Assembly (NCBI GenBank): GCA_013423325.1
Contig: BLJB01000123.1
Coordinates: 81,935 to 145,934 of the forward strand
Reading direction: 5' to 3'
Length of the DNA stretch: 64,000 nucleotides
Source of the DNA: Usnea hakonensis
Lineage: Eukaryota; Ascomycota; Lecanoromycetes; Lecanorales; Parmeliaceae
Shown in pieces: positions 32,901 to 43,150 of this stretch. Every line of letters starts with the position of its first letter. Within the stretch, counting starts at the first letter, position 1. The notes below the pieces were generated by a model, which was given only the letters and a program-made list of their open reading frames with translations, made no database searches and was not told the origin of the DNA. A program made the translations under genes and the position numbers.

Positions 32901-33279
32901 TGGCAGTTTGGTAATGCTTTTCAGCCTGCTCTTTGCAGGGTTGTTACTCAATCACGATGCAATACCTAAGGCGGCGCTATGGTTGCAGACCGTAAGCGCT
33001 GAATTCCTTCCTACTCAAATACCGTTTGCTAATATGCCACAGCTCTCAATTTTCCACTACGGTTTTGAAGCTCTCATCGTCAATGAGGTCACATTCCTCA
33101 CTCTCATCGATCACAAATACGGTCTCGACATTGAAGTGCCCGGCGCGTCTATCCTGAGTGCATTTGGATTTGACAATCTCGCTTTGTGGAAAGACGTGAT
33201 TGGTCTTGCCATTTTCTCTGGTGCTTTTATCGTCATCGCCTATGTGGCTATGCATGTGTTACTAGTTGAGAGGAGGTAA
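29935..33279 (+). CDS. ADP1: ABCG-type transporter with EGF-like N-terminus, Adp1-like
   Basis: Half-size ABC transporter of the ABCG group, 1114 residues, one exon. Residues 1-23 (RRQVALATFGLLLLVWPSSS) are a signal peptide. A Cys-rich lumenal region includes an EGF-like unit (CNKYNGKCSCPPGFGGEDC near 64-82) and CECEEGWQGINC. A membrane segment lies near 316-340. The ABC domain has Walker A GASGAGKTTFLD near 402, signature ISGGEKRRVGIACE near 510 and Walker B ILFLDEPTSGLD near 527. A low-complexity Ser/Lys linker follows, and the ABC2 membrane domain fills 835-1114, ending MHVLLVERR. This order matches yeast Adp1, whose substrate is unknown. I chose the ATG at 29935 rather than an upstream in-frame start because it has a good context and begins the signal peptide. 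Confidence 0.93.
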   Translation: MIRRQVALATFGLLLLVWPSSSYQNFSRSDLFQSTYSLYDDRPPDCPPCFNCNLEAFQCAQFATCNKYNGKCSCPPGFGGEDCATPVCGSLAMGRDRAPRSGGECECEEGWQGINCNVCKTDEACNALMPEGKDATCYKDGVVVHENHQMCDITNRKILDQLKERYPQATFSCNAEDNTCNFQFWVGQEESFYCALDTCTYSSKNEYDRNTTSYKCEHIKCACVPGRMLCGEEGSIDIGDFLAEEIKGPASFSSISTEEGSSKDGSKFEEPAMNNLIKSVFGDESITLQCSWGECLYQTDVPGYTRPVKKINTPLIAGVIAGCALFVVLVILLVWYLSRRQLKHGPIYLSDDSDDDLAQMMAEHKPASLQFDDVSYNLNGKQILSGVQGIALPGQLMAIMGASGAGKTTFLDILARKNKRGVVEGNFYVNGEKIIDNEYRSVVGFVDQDDTMLPTLTVHETIMTSALLRLPRDMSILVKEQRVYEVEKQLGISAIKDQLIGSEEGNGRGISGGEKRRVGIACELVTSPSILFLDEPTSGLDAFNAFNVIECLVTLAKNYNRTIIFTIHQPRSNIVALFDHLVLLAKGRTVYSGPYASCQSYFDRIGYACPPGFNIADYLVDLTMHAQTAHTPTDESGPPGFDGGSEGMRTVNSSVRAIKSIASASNMSLDNSSYGSYNESNQRPKSKRKLSLKQQQDRRLFTRKKSTTGAESPSTPKTDDETSDHNDRRNSADLIRLSKQQGQVRPQILDDPHQLPPPAYGTGTGLDDLITSYLNSDVAGSVRDDINAAVGSASNANGAVNGQPNHARVVSGTMKGYRRVGWISQFTILSQRTWRNLYRNPMLMLTHYAIAILLAVLSGFLFYGLTDDIKGFQNRLGLFFFVLALFGFSTLTSLTVFSSERLLFVRERANGYYSPISYFAAKVVFDIVPLRLIPPIIMGAIVYPMTGLTPAWPEFFKFILILVLFNLAAAAVCLFIGIVIKDGGVANLIGSLVMLFSLLFAGLLLNHDAIPKAALWLQTVSAEFLPTQIPFANMPQLSIFHYGFEALIVNEVTFLTLIDHKYGLDIEVPGASILSAFGFDNLALWKDVIGLAIFSGAFIVIAYVAMHVLLVERR

Positions 33280-33907
33280 CGATTAATGTGCTCCACACTC
33301 GCAGACTCCATGTATGTATTTGTGTATATTTGGGCCGTGATGGCACTCAGTATTTTAAGCGTGATTGGGCGAGCGTGTAACATCATTTTTCCTCAAAGCA
33401 GAGATATCATACAAATCTCTCAATATCGCGCACCAGCTGCAAGCTACCTCATTTCTTTTTGCCGATCATGTTTCGTTTCGGCAGGTTCGTTTTCGTTCAT
33501 GCATGATCTTTCCGTGGCGTGCCGCAAATCAGAAGGTCTGGAATTCCTGCCCTTCGCCACCGGCTTTGTAAAAATGGCATCTGGTGCCGGCGGGAGCGAT
33601 TTGCCAACATGGAAAAAATGCCTCAGACGATCATGATTCCTATACATTTGTAAAAATGGTATAAGATGAACTGCCTTGCTTTCTCTTTTTTTCTTTATCT
33701 CCACAATCCCTTTCTTTGAAAAGAAAAACAACCCTCTCAAGAAAACCAGTACCAAATCATTTACCTCTCCCTCTCCCTCTCCCTCTCTCAGAACCCCAAC
33801 CCAAACCACATACGTTGAATACTCCTCCATCATCATTACACCAACCTGTACGCTCCGCCCGCACCGTCATCACTCCAACGAGTCCCCCACAACCCCCCAC
33901 TCCCACC
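33280..33907. other. 3' flank of the ABC transporter and a CT-rich leader
   Basis: No supported gene in 33280-33660. From 33668 to 33905 the + strand is strongly pyrimidine-rich, including (CTCTCC) repeats at about 33764-33788, like a fungal promoter and leader. It points to a transcript starting here, which would carry the small open frame at 33908. Confidence 0.45.
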
Positions 33908-34000
33908 ATGTCTCGACGCTACCACGGTTTCTTCGGCGTGTATACCCACTTCCTGGTCGTCGCCTTTGGGCTCGTGGTTATGATTTTTGAAGCGCTGTGA
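33908..34000 (+). CDS. Candidate 30-residue single-span membrane micropeptide
   Basis: An ATG in the context CCCACCATGTC opens a 30-codon frame. After a basic start (MSRRYHG) it is one hydrophobic helix (FLVVAFGLVVMIF) and ends in EAL. A long CT-rich leader precedes it and no obvious donor continues the frame, so the protein may be complete at this size. Fungi have membrane proteins this small (Ost4 is one), but this sequence does not match any I know. It could also be the first exon of a gene whose other exons I failed to find, or non-coding. Confidence 0.4.
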   Translation: MSRRYHGFFGVYTHFLVVAFGLVVMIFEAL

Positions 34001-34507
34001 AATGGAAGGTGGGATGGGCGGTGTGTGAGTTGGTGTTGTGGGGCGAGGGTCATGGATTCTAGTGCTATGGACTTCTATGGATTCATGATGTTATGAGGCT
34101 GCATGTGATATAAGATTAGACTTGGGCAAGGAATTCTTGGTGATAGATTATTACGACTTGATGATGCTGAGATGGGAATCTGTCATGGGTGGGGTGCTTG
34201 CTACGGGGCCGGGCTCGGCGCTTTGGATGTCTAGGGTGGACGATGGGATTTGGGTTTTCCCAATCGACTCTCAACACATCTTTTTCCCAGAGAACTCGGC
34301 ACGCTCCTGGTCAATCATCTTATGCCTCCATTACCAAATCCCCATCAGTAGGGTACAATTCTCTGCGGACGAGGACATTCAGCAGATATCAAGCCCGTTG
34401 AATCACACTGCTTTTCACGTTTTGCGGCACTTTTCTCAAGCCCTGATACTCATGATCTATGTAGAGTACATACCTCTCCACTATCTCTTCAAAATGGACT
34501 TTGCCCT
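34001..34507. other. Interval before the 3' end of LYS12
   Basis: 3' flank of the micropeptide candidate and of LYS12. A long + frame (34122-34730) runs into the antisense of LYS12 and has no family support. Confidence 0.45.
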
Positions 34508-35635
34508 TTACATCCTCCTAATTATATCCTCAATCACCTCCAATGTACCAGCCTTCCCACCCATATCCGGAGTCAACAGCTTCCCTTCGTCCAGATTGGC
34601 ATCCACCGCCGCGTATATTTTCGCAGCAGCTTCTTCGTGCCCCAGAAATTCCAGCATCAGAGCCGTGCTCCTGATCGTGGCAACTGGATTCGCGATCCCT
34701 TTACCCATGATATCTGGTGCACTACCATGACATGGCTCTCCTATCACGAACCCATCTCCCACGTTGGCAGATGGTACAAGACCTAAGCTTCCAACGAGGG
34801 CAGCCGCGCCGTCTGAGAGGATGTCACCATAGAGATTTGGAGCGACGATCACGTCATATGAAGAGGGTTGGCGGAACAGCTTGTAGACCATGGAGTCGAC
34901 GATTTGTTCTTCAACCCCTACTGAATTGTACTTTGGGTCGGCGAGAGCGGCCCGAGCAGTTTCTCGGAACAAGCCATCCGTTTGCGAGAGGACATTGCTT
35001 TTATGCGTGATGGTGACCAAGGGACTCGAGTGCACGCTCTGGACTCCAGTGTCTCTGATTTTCTGCCGCCTTTGGGCAATCTCGCCAGCCATAGACGCTA
35101 TTCGGTGGCTTGCTCGTTCGGAAATACGCTTGATCGCCTCGGCGACTTTGCCAGAGCCGTCAGACGCTTCGTACGTTCGCTCCTCTTTTACATACAGATC
35201 TTCGGTATTTTCCCGCACAATGACCAGGTCTATCGGCGTTCTAGACGAGGCTGTGGTCTTGACAGGTCGAACGTTGGCATAGAGATCCATTTTCTTTCGT
35301 AAAGCAACAATGGGCGAGGAGTAGCCGGCGACTTTGGTCGTGGGGGAGCTGACGGCTCCGAAAAGGGCGCCATTGCATTCCTTCTTCAGTACTTCCACTG
35401 TTCTGTCTGGGAGGGCACTTCCTCTTTGCTGGAAAGTTTCATAGCCGGCAGGGAGATGGGTGAAGGAAAGGTCGAATTTGAAAGTGCTTGCAATGGCTTC
35501 CAGTATTCGCTGGCCTGCCTGTGTCAGTCAGGGGATGGAAGCCATTGTGACTTAAGAACGCATGCTTACAGGTATGACCTCACGGCCGATACCATCACCA
35601 GGTAATAGGCCGATTCGTAGCGACCTGGAAGCCAT
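34508..35635 (-). CDS. LYS12: Homoisocitrate dehydrogenase, mitochondrial lysine pathway
   Basis: NAD-dependent oxidative decarboxylation of homoisocitrate to 2-oxoadipate in the fungal alpha-aminoadipate route to lysine. Two exons, 35570-35635 and 34508-35518, with a 51-nt phase-0 intron (GTAAGC, CTGAC, ACAG); 358 residues. Exon 1 reads SLRIGLLPGDGIGREVIP, the family start. Exon 2 has the loop YSSPIVALRKKMDLYANVRP, whose Arg and Lys bind substrate, IVRENTEDLYVKEE (the homoisocitrate-type loop), ITHKSNVL, the metal-binding DSMVYKLF and NLYGDILSDGAAALVG, and the NAD-site HGSAPDIMGKGIANP. These motifs separate it from isopropylmalate and isocitrate dehydrogenases. No long presequence is visible. 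It is divergent from the unknown gene at 36359. Confidence 0.94.
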
Positions 35636-36358
35636 TGATGATTATCTGGGTTCATTATTTGCTTGGAGTGTTGAAGGCTCGAATATCCAACGCCAAGATA
35701 TCGCATATTCCGCATAGACACTACTGGTAGTGAACAATTTAGCGGCAGGGAGATAAGATAAAGTAAATATTTAGGTCCTTCATTTCTTCACACTTTTGCA
35801 ACAAACACTCGCTTACAGTAGCTCTACCTACAAGGTAACTATGATAACTCATTATTCTTCGTTGCTTGTGCTACCTCCCCAGAAAGCTACTTCGACTGGC
35901 TGTCTTCTGAGTTCATGAGGCTGACTGAGCCCGCATTAGGAGCAAGATTGATTGATTGATTGATTGATTGATCAAGCCATACTGGACTGCCAAACTTTAG
36001 GAGACAGAGTTTCATAGAACCGCGCTTTGCCGCTACTAGCTCTAATGCACAAGTGGGGTCCTCGGTTGATGATGATGGCTCGAAAGGGATAGCAGTGCGA
36101 GCTGCAAGATACATACCCTACCAGAATTGAGTTTTCCGCCCTTGAGATTTCACATCGTGTTGAACCGTGATAGTAGTGAGCTAAGTCCGTGGCACACCGT
36201 ATTTGCTTATATCAAGGTAGGTAGTCCAAGTTCCACTCTCTTCTTGCTTCTGTCTTTCCGTTCTAACAAATTCTCGTTCGCACTTGAGAAAAACACCCCC
36301 TTGTTCAGCTATCGCTCCGTCAATAGCCATTTTGTACTTTCATATCTCGTCTTGCAAC
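35636..36358. promoter_or_regulatory. Shared upstream region of LYS12 (-) and the unknown gene (+)
   Basis: 723 bp between divergent start codons, with no supported coding frame. It holds the ATTG microsatellite listed separately. A CT-rich leader (about 36230-36290) precedes the + strand gene. I saw no exact Lys14-type or Gcn4-type (TGACTCA) site. Confidence 0.4.
35947..35972. repeat. ATTG tetranucleotide microsatellite
   Basis: Six perfect copies of ATTG followed by AT. It sits in the non-coding interval between LYS12 and the gene at 36359. Confidence 0.95.
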
Positions 36359-38235
36359 ATGAGTGACTACATTTCTGGATACGATCCTAAATACGGATAC
36401 AATCGCAATGCCTTCACGCACAAGACCGTGGGAACCGCCGTCATGGGCCGCGTAGTGAAGCTTATTGTAACGCCAATTGGACTGGTAAGCGAGGCGGTCC
36501 ATGCCCGCAAAGATAAAGGACGCTCTCTCTCGAACGCAGCTGGTCGAGAAGAAGGCTTGAACTCGACAGCTTCAGAAGGAGCGAGCAGTAAAAAGACTTC
36601 CATTATCAATGAAGGTCAAGTGGAAAGAGGAGACTTGGGCGACGTTGACGGACAGCCTGCCTTCGTCGATGTCCCACCTGAGGTGGCTAATGAGCTTATT
36701 GCAAGTGGCCAAGCTGAGCCAACAGAAGGACAGCAACCGACGCATGAGTTGGTCCCAGACGAAAAAGGAGACGATGGTGTGGATCGCGACGAAGCAGATT
36801 GGGCGCTTGACGAAGCCGCTGCCGAAGAAGAAGACATAGAACCTGTATCAACCAATAAAGAAGACAGCGAGAACGCCAAGGAACGCCTCGGCAAACAGGC
36901 GCAAGCTTCAGCAGCCGGTGGCATGGTCTCCAAAAGTTCGATGCAGAAACTCCCTTTTCCTGTCATTGTTCCCCAACGTCGCCCCGGTACCAAGACCCGT
37001 GGCTTCATACGTGCCTATTCACCTGTTCTTGAAGGTTCCGGAATTTCCCAAGACGCATTCCTAGGTTTCCTCAAGAACCTCCACAAAGCTGCCCAAGCGT
37101 CCCCCATCTTCGACGTTGTTATGATTGCTACCGCAATAGCAGGTGCGTATCCGGACCCTATTGTTGGTCTTGCAGTACAGGCAGTTCAGGTGGCGGCAGG
37201 GATTGGACAGGAAATCCAAGAACGGTACCGCACCAACAAATTCTTGACAACAGTGAACAAGGATTTTTTTATACCCAAAGGGCTTTATGCTATGATTGTC
37301 ATATACAAGACGAGTGGTAGTGAGCAGCCAGAAGTTGGGATCGAGCGGGTGGATCTGGGTGCTACTGCAGTTGCAAAGTATGGCGGAGAAGTCCAGCCAG
37401 ATACGACGGTGACTGAGTCAGGAGGCTCAGAGAAACCAAAGATGCTGGAAGACGTCAAGGAGAAGATGAAGCAGCTCCGTATTGCTAGTGGCGAGACTCA
37501 CGGCGAAGCAGAGATGCCTGTTACATGCGCACCGCTCATCTTTCCTGGTCTTGACGCCGCTGCGGTTGCTTCGTCTCTTGCGAACGAAGAGCGGAAAGGT
37601 GAGGGAATCAGTAAGAACATCAAGGCTAAGTCAAAGAGCGCGTCAAAATTTGTTAATGACTACTACGATCGCCGAGCCCAAGCATCTTACGTATGTTTTT
37701 TCCAACCAGCTGTCATCTCGCTTTAAGTTTCGCGCACTTCCTCGCGTCTCCTCTCCCTGTATGGATAAGCTCTAGAAAGATCTGACGAAACCGCCACAGG
37801 CCTATCAAAACCCCGATTCCACCCTGACCGCCCAGGCAGCTCCCGCAGCGCCAAAGTTCCGCTCGCGCTTTGCAGACCCCAACAACGCAACCAACACGCA
37901 CTTCTTCACGCTGATCACAGGCGGCAAATTCAAAGCCGAGCCGTAAGCCACACACTCTCTTCCTTTCCTTCAGAATCCCCTCACATCCGTCCTCGACTGA
38001 CGCAAAAGAAAATCTCAGACTCGGTGCACGCCGTCGCTATGAGCGCGCGCAACGCAAAGCGGCGGAGAAGCGCGCACAGGGCATCAGAGAGCAGCCGAGC
38101 AAGCGCCTACTGCAGGAGAATGTGTTGTATCTGATGGTGGTCAACATGCCAACGGAGGAAGAGTTGTCAAAGGCGAAGCGGGATCTGCAAGCAGCAAAGG
38201 AGAAGAGGGCGGCGGGTAGGGGGCAGCGCTCTTAA
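36359..38235 (+). CDS. Conserved fungal protein of unknown function
   Basis: Three exons: 36359-37690, 37800-37942, 38019-38235; introns of 109 nt (GTATGT, TCTGAC, ACAG) and 76 nt (GTAAGC, CTCAG); 563 residues. I do not recognise a named domain. The first 35 residues (YDPKYGYNRNAFTHKTVGTA) look conserved. An acidic, Gln/Glu-rich low-complexity stretch follows. The core at about 215-330 has FPVIVPQRRPGTKTRGFIRA and a hydrophobic segment (VMIATAIAGAYPDPIVGLAV), then KFLTTVNKDFFIPKGLYAMI. The C-terminal exons supply NTHFFTLITGGKFKAE and a long basic helix (RRYERAQRKAAEKRAQ) ending in the QGRS-like tail. The hydrophobic segment could associate with a membrane. The exons agree in phase and style, so the gene is real; the function is unknown. 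Confidence 0.78.
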
Positions 38236-38845
38236 AAGTCCAGTCGCAAGTATTTCATTTCTGGACTTGATTCTCGTTGTTATTATATGAATGGTACCTT
38301 TTGATTCATCCGGCTATGTTGTCTGATTGGGTTTTACATGAAGCGGAAAATCAAGGGGGTAATCTATTTACCCCTGGATCAGGACGAACCATGGAGCTGC
38401 AACTCGCAGGCAGACAGAAATGGAAAATTCGGGACGATATAGGTAAAGGGTGGGAAATGCTGGTCAGAAATGCAAAACGGGCACTCCGATCCGAATCAAT
38501 GAATCCATCTACATAGCTTTTTTATATAAGGTGGAGGATTGTGTGCTCGCGTTGAAATGTACAGGGATACTGCATGGTCAGGACAGAGTTTTAGGGGGTC
38601 CAATGTCGCCCTCTTTATTCACTCCTACTACCTAGGGAAGAAGAAGCATTATTGATTAAAGCAATTTTCGTGTAGCGGTCTGAAAGCCTGCGTTTTTATA
38701 AGCCGAGACTTCAAATATAGCGGGCTCATCAGCTTTTCATGACCCAGATAGTACAAGCCAAGGAAAACCACCAAGCAGTCATGATAATCTAATTCGTTTC
38801 TAATATCGTTGCGATGAGGCAGATTGGTCAAGTCCGGATTCGCTC
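38236..38845. other. Interval between convergent genes
   Basis: 3' flanks of the unknown gene (+) and pyruvate kinase (-). Short frames only, none with support. Confidence 0.45.
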
Positions 38846-40682
38846 TCAGATTTCGGAAAGACCCAAATCTTCCTTTGCAGGGACGATACGGATAGTGTTG
38901 GTGTGTCCCTTTCCTCCGCGCCAGCCTTGAACGCAGACGACCATTTCTCCTTCTCTCAAGATGCCTAGGTTAATGGCAGACTTGATACCCCACTTGAGTC
39001 GGCCGTCGACATCTTCCTGCCAATCCGTTTCCTTAAAGTCCGGTTTCTTCTGCGGGAACGCGAATGGATATACGCCGCGGTACAGGTGTGAGTACTTTGT
39101 TTGTTAGCCAGGAAATCTGCTAGAGGTGGATTACATACACGAGAGGCAGTAGAATTGCGCGTGACCATGATGATCGGGCAAACGGGACGGTATTTCGAGA
39201 TCATTCGGGCAGAGTTGCCACTATGCAAGGCTTAGTTTGATCGGGGCAGCATCTGCTAGCCTAAAGACGTACCTCGTAGTCAGGACCAGGATGGCGCCAG
39301 CGTTCATCTCCAAGCTAGTGCTCACGGCGGACATGGCAGCAGACTCCAGCAGCCCCACGGGCTTGTCCACCGTTGCCCGCATATCGTTGAACAAGCTTAC
39401 GTAAGGAATGGCGACTTCGGCCAAGGCACAGGTGTCATGCATCATCGCCACAGATTCCTTGGGGTAGTTTCCCTTCGCAGTCTCTCCAGACAACATGACG
39501 CAGTCTGCCCCATCGAGCACGGCATTTCCAACATCGCTGACTTCAGCACGAGTAGGACGAGGGTTATTAGTCATTGACTCGAGCATCTGGGTTGCGCAAA
39601 TGACGGGCTTTCCAGCGCGATTGCACTTCGCAATCATCATTTTCTGCGCAATGAAAACCTGAGCAGGTGGGATCTCGATACCGAGATCGCCACGAGCAAC
39701 CATCACCCCGTCGGTCTCTTTGAGTATCTCATCGAAGTTGTTCACACCTTGCTGGTTTTCAATCTTGGCGATAATCTGGATGTCTTTTCCGTCTTCCCCA
39801 AGAACTTTACGAATATGTTTAATGTCATCACCACGACGGATGAACGAGGCAAAAACCATGTCGACTTTGTTCTTGACGCCAAAACGTAGGTCGTTCTGGT
39901 CCTTTTCTGAGAGAGCCGGCAGATCGACGTCGGTCTTGGGCAGGTTGACACCTTTCTTGGACGAGATCTTCCCGTTGTTGATGCATCGACAGCGGAGAGT
40001 CTTGTCGTCAACGACCTTCAGGACCTCAAATGCAAGAATGCCGTCATCCACGTAGATCGTTCGGCCAGCTTCGATGACCTTGGTAATATTCTTGTAATCC
40101 ACGTACCTTTCTCGGGATTAATGAAACCCAGGTACCCAGGAGGCCAGTCTGCTTACATATTTTTTCCATCACAAGCAGTGGCATACTTCTCGTCGGTGGT
40201 TATGTTGATCTCGTGGCCCTCGGAAACTGGTATGTCTTCGTCTCCAACGGTGTTACCTGTGCGTATCTCGGGTCCTTTCTGTTGTATGTATCAGTATCAC
40301 AGGCGAGTATTCTTGGGTACCAGCAGCTTCTCCTACTGTATCGAGTGCAATGGCTAAAGGGCGGCCCGGCATTTGACGCTCGGCTTCTCTGGAATGGTCG
40401 ATGACCGACTGGTGGTACTCGTATGCGCCGTGGGAGAAGTTCATGCGTACGACATTGAGCCCAGCCTTACGTAACATGTTAATTTTCTCAACCGAATTGG
40501 TCTTTGGGCCTGGCGCGCAAGTCAGCGAAGTTGGTTCATAACTTGATTCATGCAAGCATACCAATTGTGCAAATGATGGACGTTCGGCGATAATTGGTCT
40601 TGGGCTTGAACTCGGTGTTTAGGCTTGAGAGCCATTCGACCCTCGTACGTCCAGAGGACATGTGGTCGAGAGCGTCGGCCAT
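38846..40682 (-). CDS. PYK1: Pyruvate kinase
   Basis: Last step of glycolysis, phosphoenolpyruvate plus ADP to pyruvate plus ATP, in the cytosol. Six exons: 40562-40682, 40337-40509, 40157-40278, 39273-40106, 39139-39220, 38846-39094; introns of 44-58 nt; 526 residues, the usual fungal length. Exon joins restore TIGPKTNSVEKINMLRKAG, ALDTKGPEIRTGNTVG, GKNMYVDYKNITKV, LTTSGNSARMISKYRP and ASRYSHLYRGVYPF. Active-site parts are all present: MNFSHG, IIAKIENQQGV with the catalytic Lys, DGVMVARGDLGIEIP for metal binding, and MLSGETAKGNYP. The C-terminal domain ends GGKGHTNTIRIVPAKEDLG. Five introns in one housekeeping gene is more than its neighbours have. A TATA box lies 142-149 bases before the start codon. 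Confidence 0.97.
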
Positions 40683-42047
40683 ATTGTAGGAAGCTGCACT
40701 TAGCTCTCAAGCGGGCAGTGAGAGAAGTTCTGTTCAGACGTGCAAGTGAAAAGGATGACTGCCGGACTAGAACAACTGTGAGTATTAGAAGAAGAAATTG
40801 TAGAGAAGGTGTAGAAGACACAGCTTTTATAGTTAGAAATCGTCTAGGATTGAGCAGAAAAAGGAATTTGAGAAGTTTTGAAGACCGACCCCACTGGGAA
40901 GCTCCGCTTCAAGCCTTTATGTCTCCGCTTTATCGCCGAGACATATAGGGCTTAGCGCCATCCAACCCATCTAGCAACCATCAACAACCGACCATCGACC
41001 AGACTCCCGAAAACAATTCTTCCACTGCTCCAAGCTTATCCCAATTACTCGTCTTGCAAACCTTTACTGTGGAAGATCGGTAGCTTGACCCGGTGCTCTG
41101 TTCGAGAAGGCTCCGCGCCATTGCACGTTCGCCATGGTAGTAAGGCACCCGTTTTCTAGACGAGGCATCTGTTGATACCATGAACAGCTCGGCCGACTGA
41201 CGCACTATGCGTTTGATGCGGTACTAAGTGAGAGGCCATCATGCTAGTCTAAGGATTTCCAGGCTAACATCCTCTACAGTCTCCGCGTTTCTGGCAGGCA
41301 TCAAACGCTCAACCGGCCTCACGTATGCACAACCCCAATCCAAAACCTTTTACCAATCCGAGTCCCTTCTCCCAACATGAGACTTCATGGCAGATATGGT
41401 TGTGGCTGACATTATCCCTAATGTGGGAAACGCAGCCCTAGATTCGAAGCAGACAAGATTTCTGAGAGCAAGGAGCTGAAAAATTGGGTGGATAAATACC
41501 TAGGAGTGGGAGAGTGGGTGATGGACCAGAGTGTTGCAATACTAGGTTCGAGCGGCTACTTCGAAAGGAAACGATAGGTACAAAGCGGTAGTCCTTTCTG
41601 ATCACTTCTGCGAAGCATGGCTGTGTCCATATAAATGCGGTACGATTATTTACTTCGGCGTCCGAACGAGCGTTGGAGTGCGTTGAGACTGAGTTATTGA
41701 ATCTCAACCCTGTCTATATTCCGCGTGGGCTGTTCGGTTGGCGTTCTCAGAGTTCCGCGGCATTACTTGAGCATAAGAGATCGTTTTGGATTGGAATCCA
41801 GATACCCCAGAAACTTACATTATTGTTAAAGACTGTAGACGCCCACTACCGAATGCTACGGCTTTCCTGCCCCACTTGTAGATTCGGGGAAGGGCCTACC
41901 CACTTAAGCTTGAGTACTTGCCGTCAATTTTCTGGAGGGCAAGCCTAGAACCATTACATACACTCCCTTGAGCATTTTAGTCATGGCTTTCATAAAGATG
42001 ATAGTCAGCTGAGTGTCCAAGCGATTCATGGTTAAATTTGACCAGAC
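40683..42047. promoter_or_regulatory. 1.4-kb region between pyruvate kinase (-) and the DUF1769-like gene (+)
   Basis: Upstream DNA of two divergent genes. The first 150 bases are the pyruvate kinase promoter and CT-rich leader on the - strand. The rest (40850-42040) has no frame with family support. A + frame at 41673-41948 lacks an ATG-initiated match to anything I recognise and I leave it out. Confidence 0.4.
40824..40831 (-). promoter_or_regulatory. TATA box of pyruvate kinase
   Basis: TATAAAAG on the - strand about 145 bases before the ATG at 40682. It is followed downstream by a CT-rich tract (CTTCTACACCTTCTC and TTTCTTCTTC), the usual layout of strongly expressed fungal genes. Confidence 0.65.
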
Positions 42048-43150
42048 ATGGCAGATCAATATCTCCTCCGCGTGACCGCTGGCTCCTCCTACGACATCAC
42101 CACCCACAAGACCGTACAGGTGAATAAACCTACTCCAACCCACATATCCACCGCCCTCTGTGATGCGCAGATTTCTGTTCGCATTCAGAATTATCGTGGT
42201 CTACCTCGCAAATCTCCAAATACATCCCCATATTTCTCACACCCAGGTCACCTACACGACCAATACAGCATCGCATTCACGCTCCGCCCACACGAGTCAA
42301 TCCCTGGCTCTGCCCTCGTTTTCGGCAACAGCTTCGACCGGCCGATCCGTGATCGGCTACCTCCGGGGACGAGTACCGCGTTACGCATCGTGAAATGGGC
42401 AATCGACCCAGGGTTGGACGGGGATCTCTATAGCGATACTCCGCATCTATACGGCAATGCGCTCAGTAGCGTCAATGTTCTACGGGTCAGAGAAAAGATC
42501 ACAGACAGCGAGAATCTGCCGGAACCAGTAGGGGAGAAGAACGCGTTGGAGGAGGGAGGAGATGGCGACGGCGAAGAATGGAGGAGAGCCAGAGATGTGC
42601 CGGAGACGAGCGATGCAAGGAAGAAGCATTTCCTGACCAAGGGCAAGACGGAGGAGTGGGAATGGGAGAAGGGCAGGGTCTACGAGTGTGACTTCTTCAA
42701 TCCATATCTAGATTTTAACAGTGCGTCGGACTCTTCTTACTCAAGCAGAGATCGTTGGATGGGGTTTCAGGGAAGGATGGTAGATGAGTCAATATTTGCT
42801 AATTGTATATGGCAGCCTTTTCTCTTAAGCTTCCAGGCTTTTCCTTATCGGTTTTGCCATATCTGGGAGGAACCGACTATCTACGGTAGGCTCTCATCAC
42901 TTTCCCACTCTTCACATTACCCGGTGTTTTCATGTTGCTCATTCTCACTAGGTACGTACTCAAAATCAAAGACACCGACGAAGTACTTTTCGTGGTAGTC
43001 TTCTCCTTGCTGCACAAGGAAGATGTCGAAAAGGAAGAAGCAGAATCTAAGAACGAAAGCGATGATACCGGAATCACTAGTCAAGAAACGCAGCGTTCGA
43101 GACATGAAGGCGAGAAGAGTTTCGAACCAGAGCCAGATGACCTAGACTAA
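42048..43150 (+). CDS. DUF1769-like fungal protein
   Basis: Three exons: 42048-42720, 42816-42885, 42952-43150; introns of 95 and 66 nt; 313 residues. It starts ADQYLLRVTAGSSYDI with VQVN soon after. The middle has GSALVFGNSFDRPIRDRLPP and ALRIVKWAIDPGLDGD. The block YECDFFNPYLDFN, joined across both splices to FSLKLPGFSLSVLPYLGG and YVLKIKDTDEVLF, is the signature I associate with Pfam family DUF1769. The C-terminus is acidic. In related fungal proteins this family has been noted without a firm function. Without splicing the frame runs into the intron and loses the LPGF motif, so the exon model is well supported. Assignment to DUF1769 is from memory of the motif. Confidence 0.8.

Noticed and set aside
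34122..34730. 202-codon + strand open frame
   Set aside because: Its second half is antisense to LYS12 and its first half has no family or splice support.
41673..41948. 91-codon + frame between pyruvate kinase and the DUF1769-like gene
   Set aside because: Begins at a non-ATG codon and resembles nothing I know.
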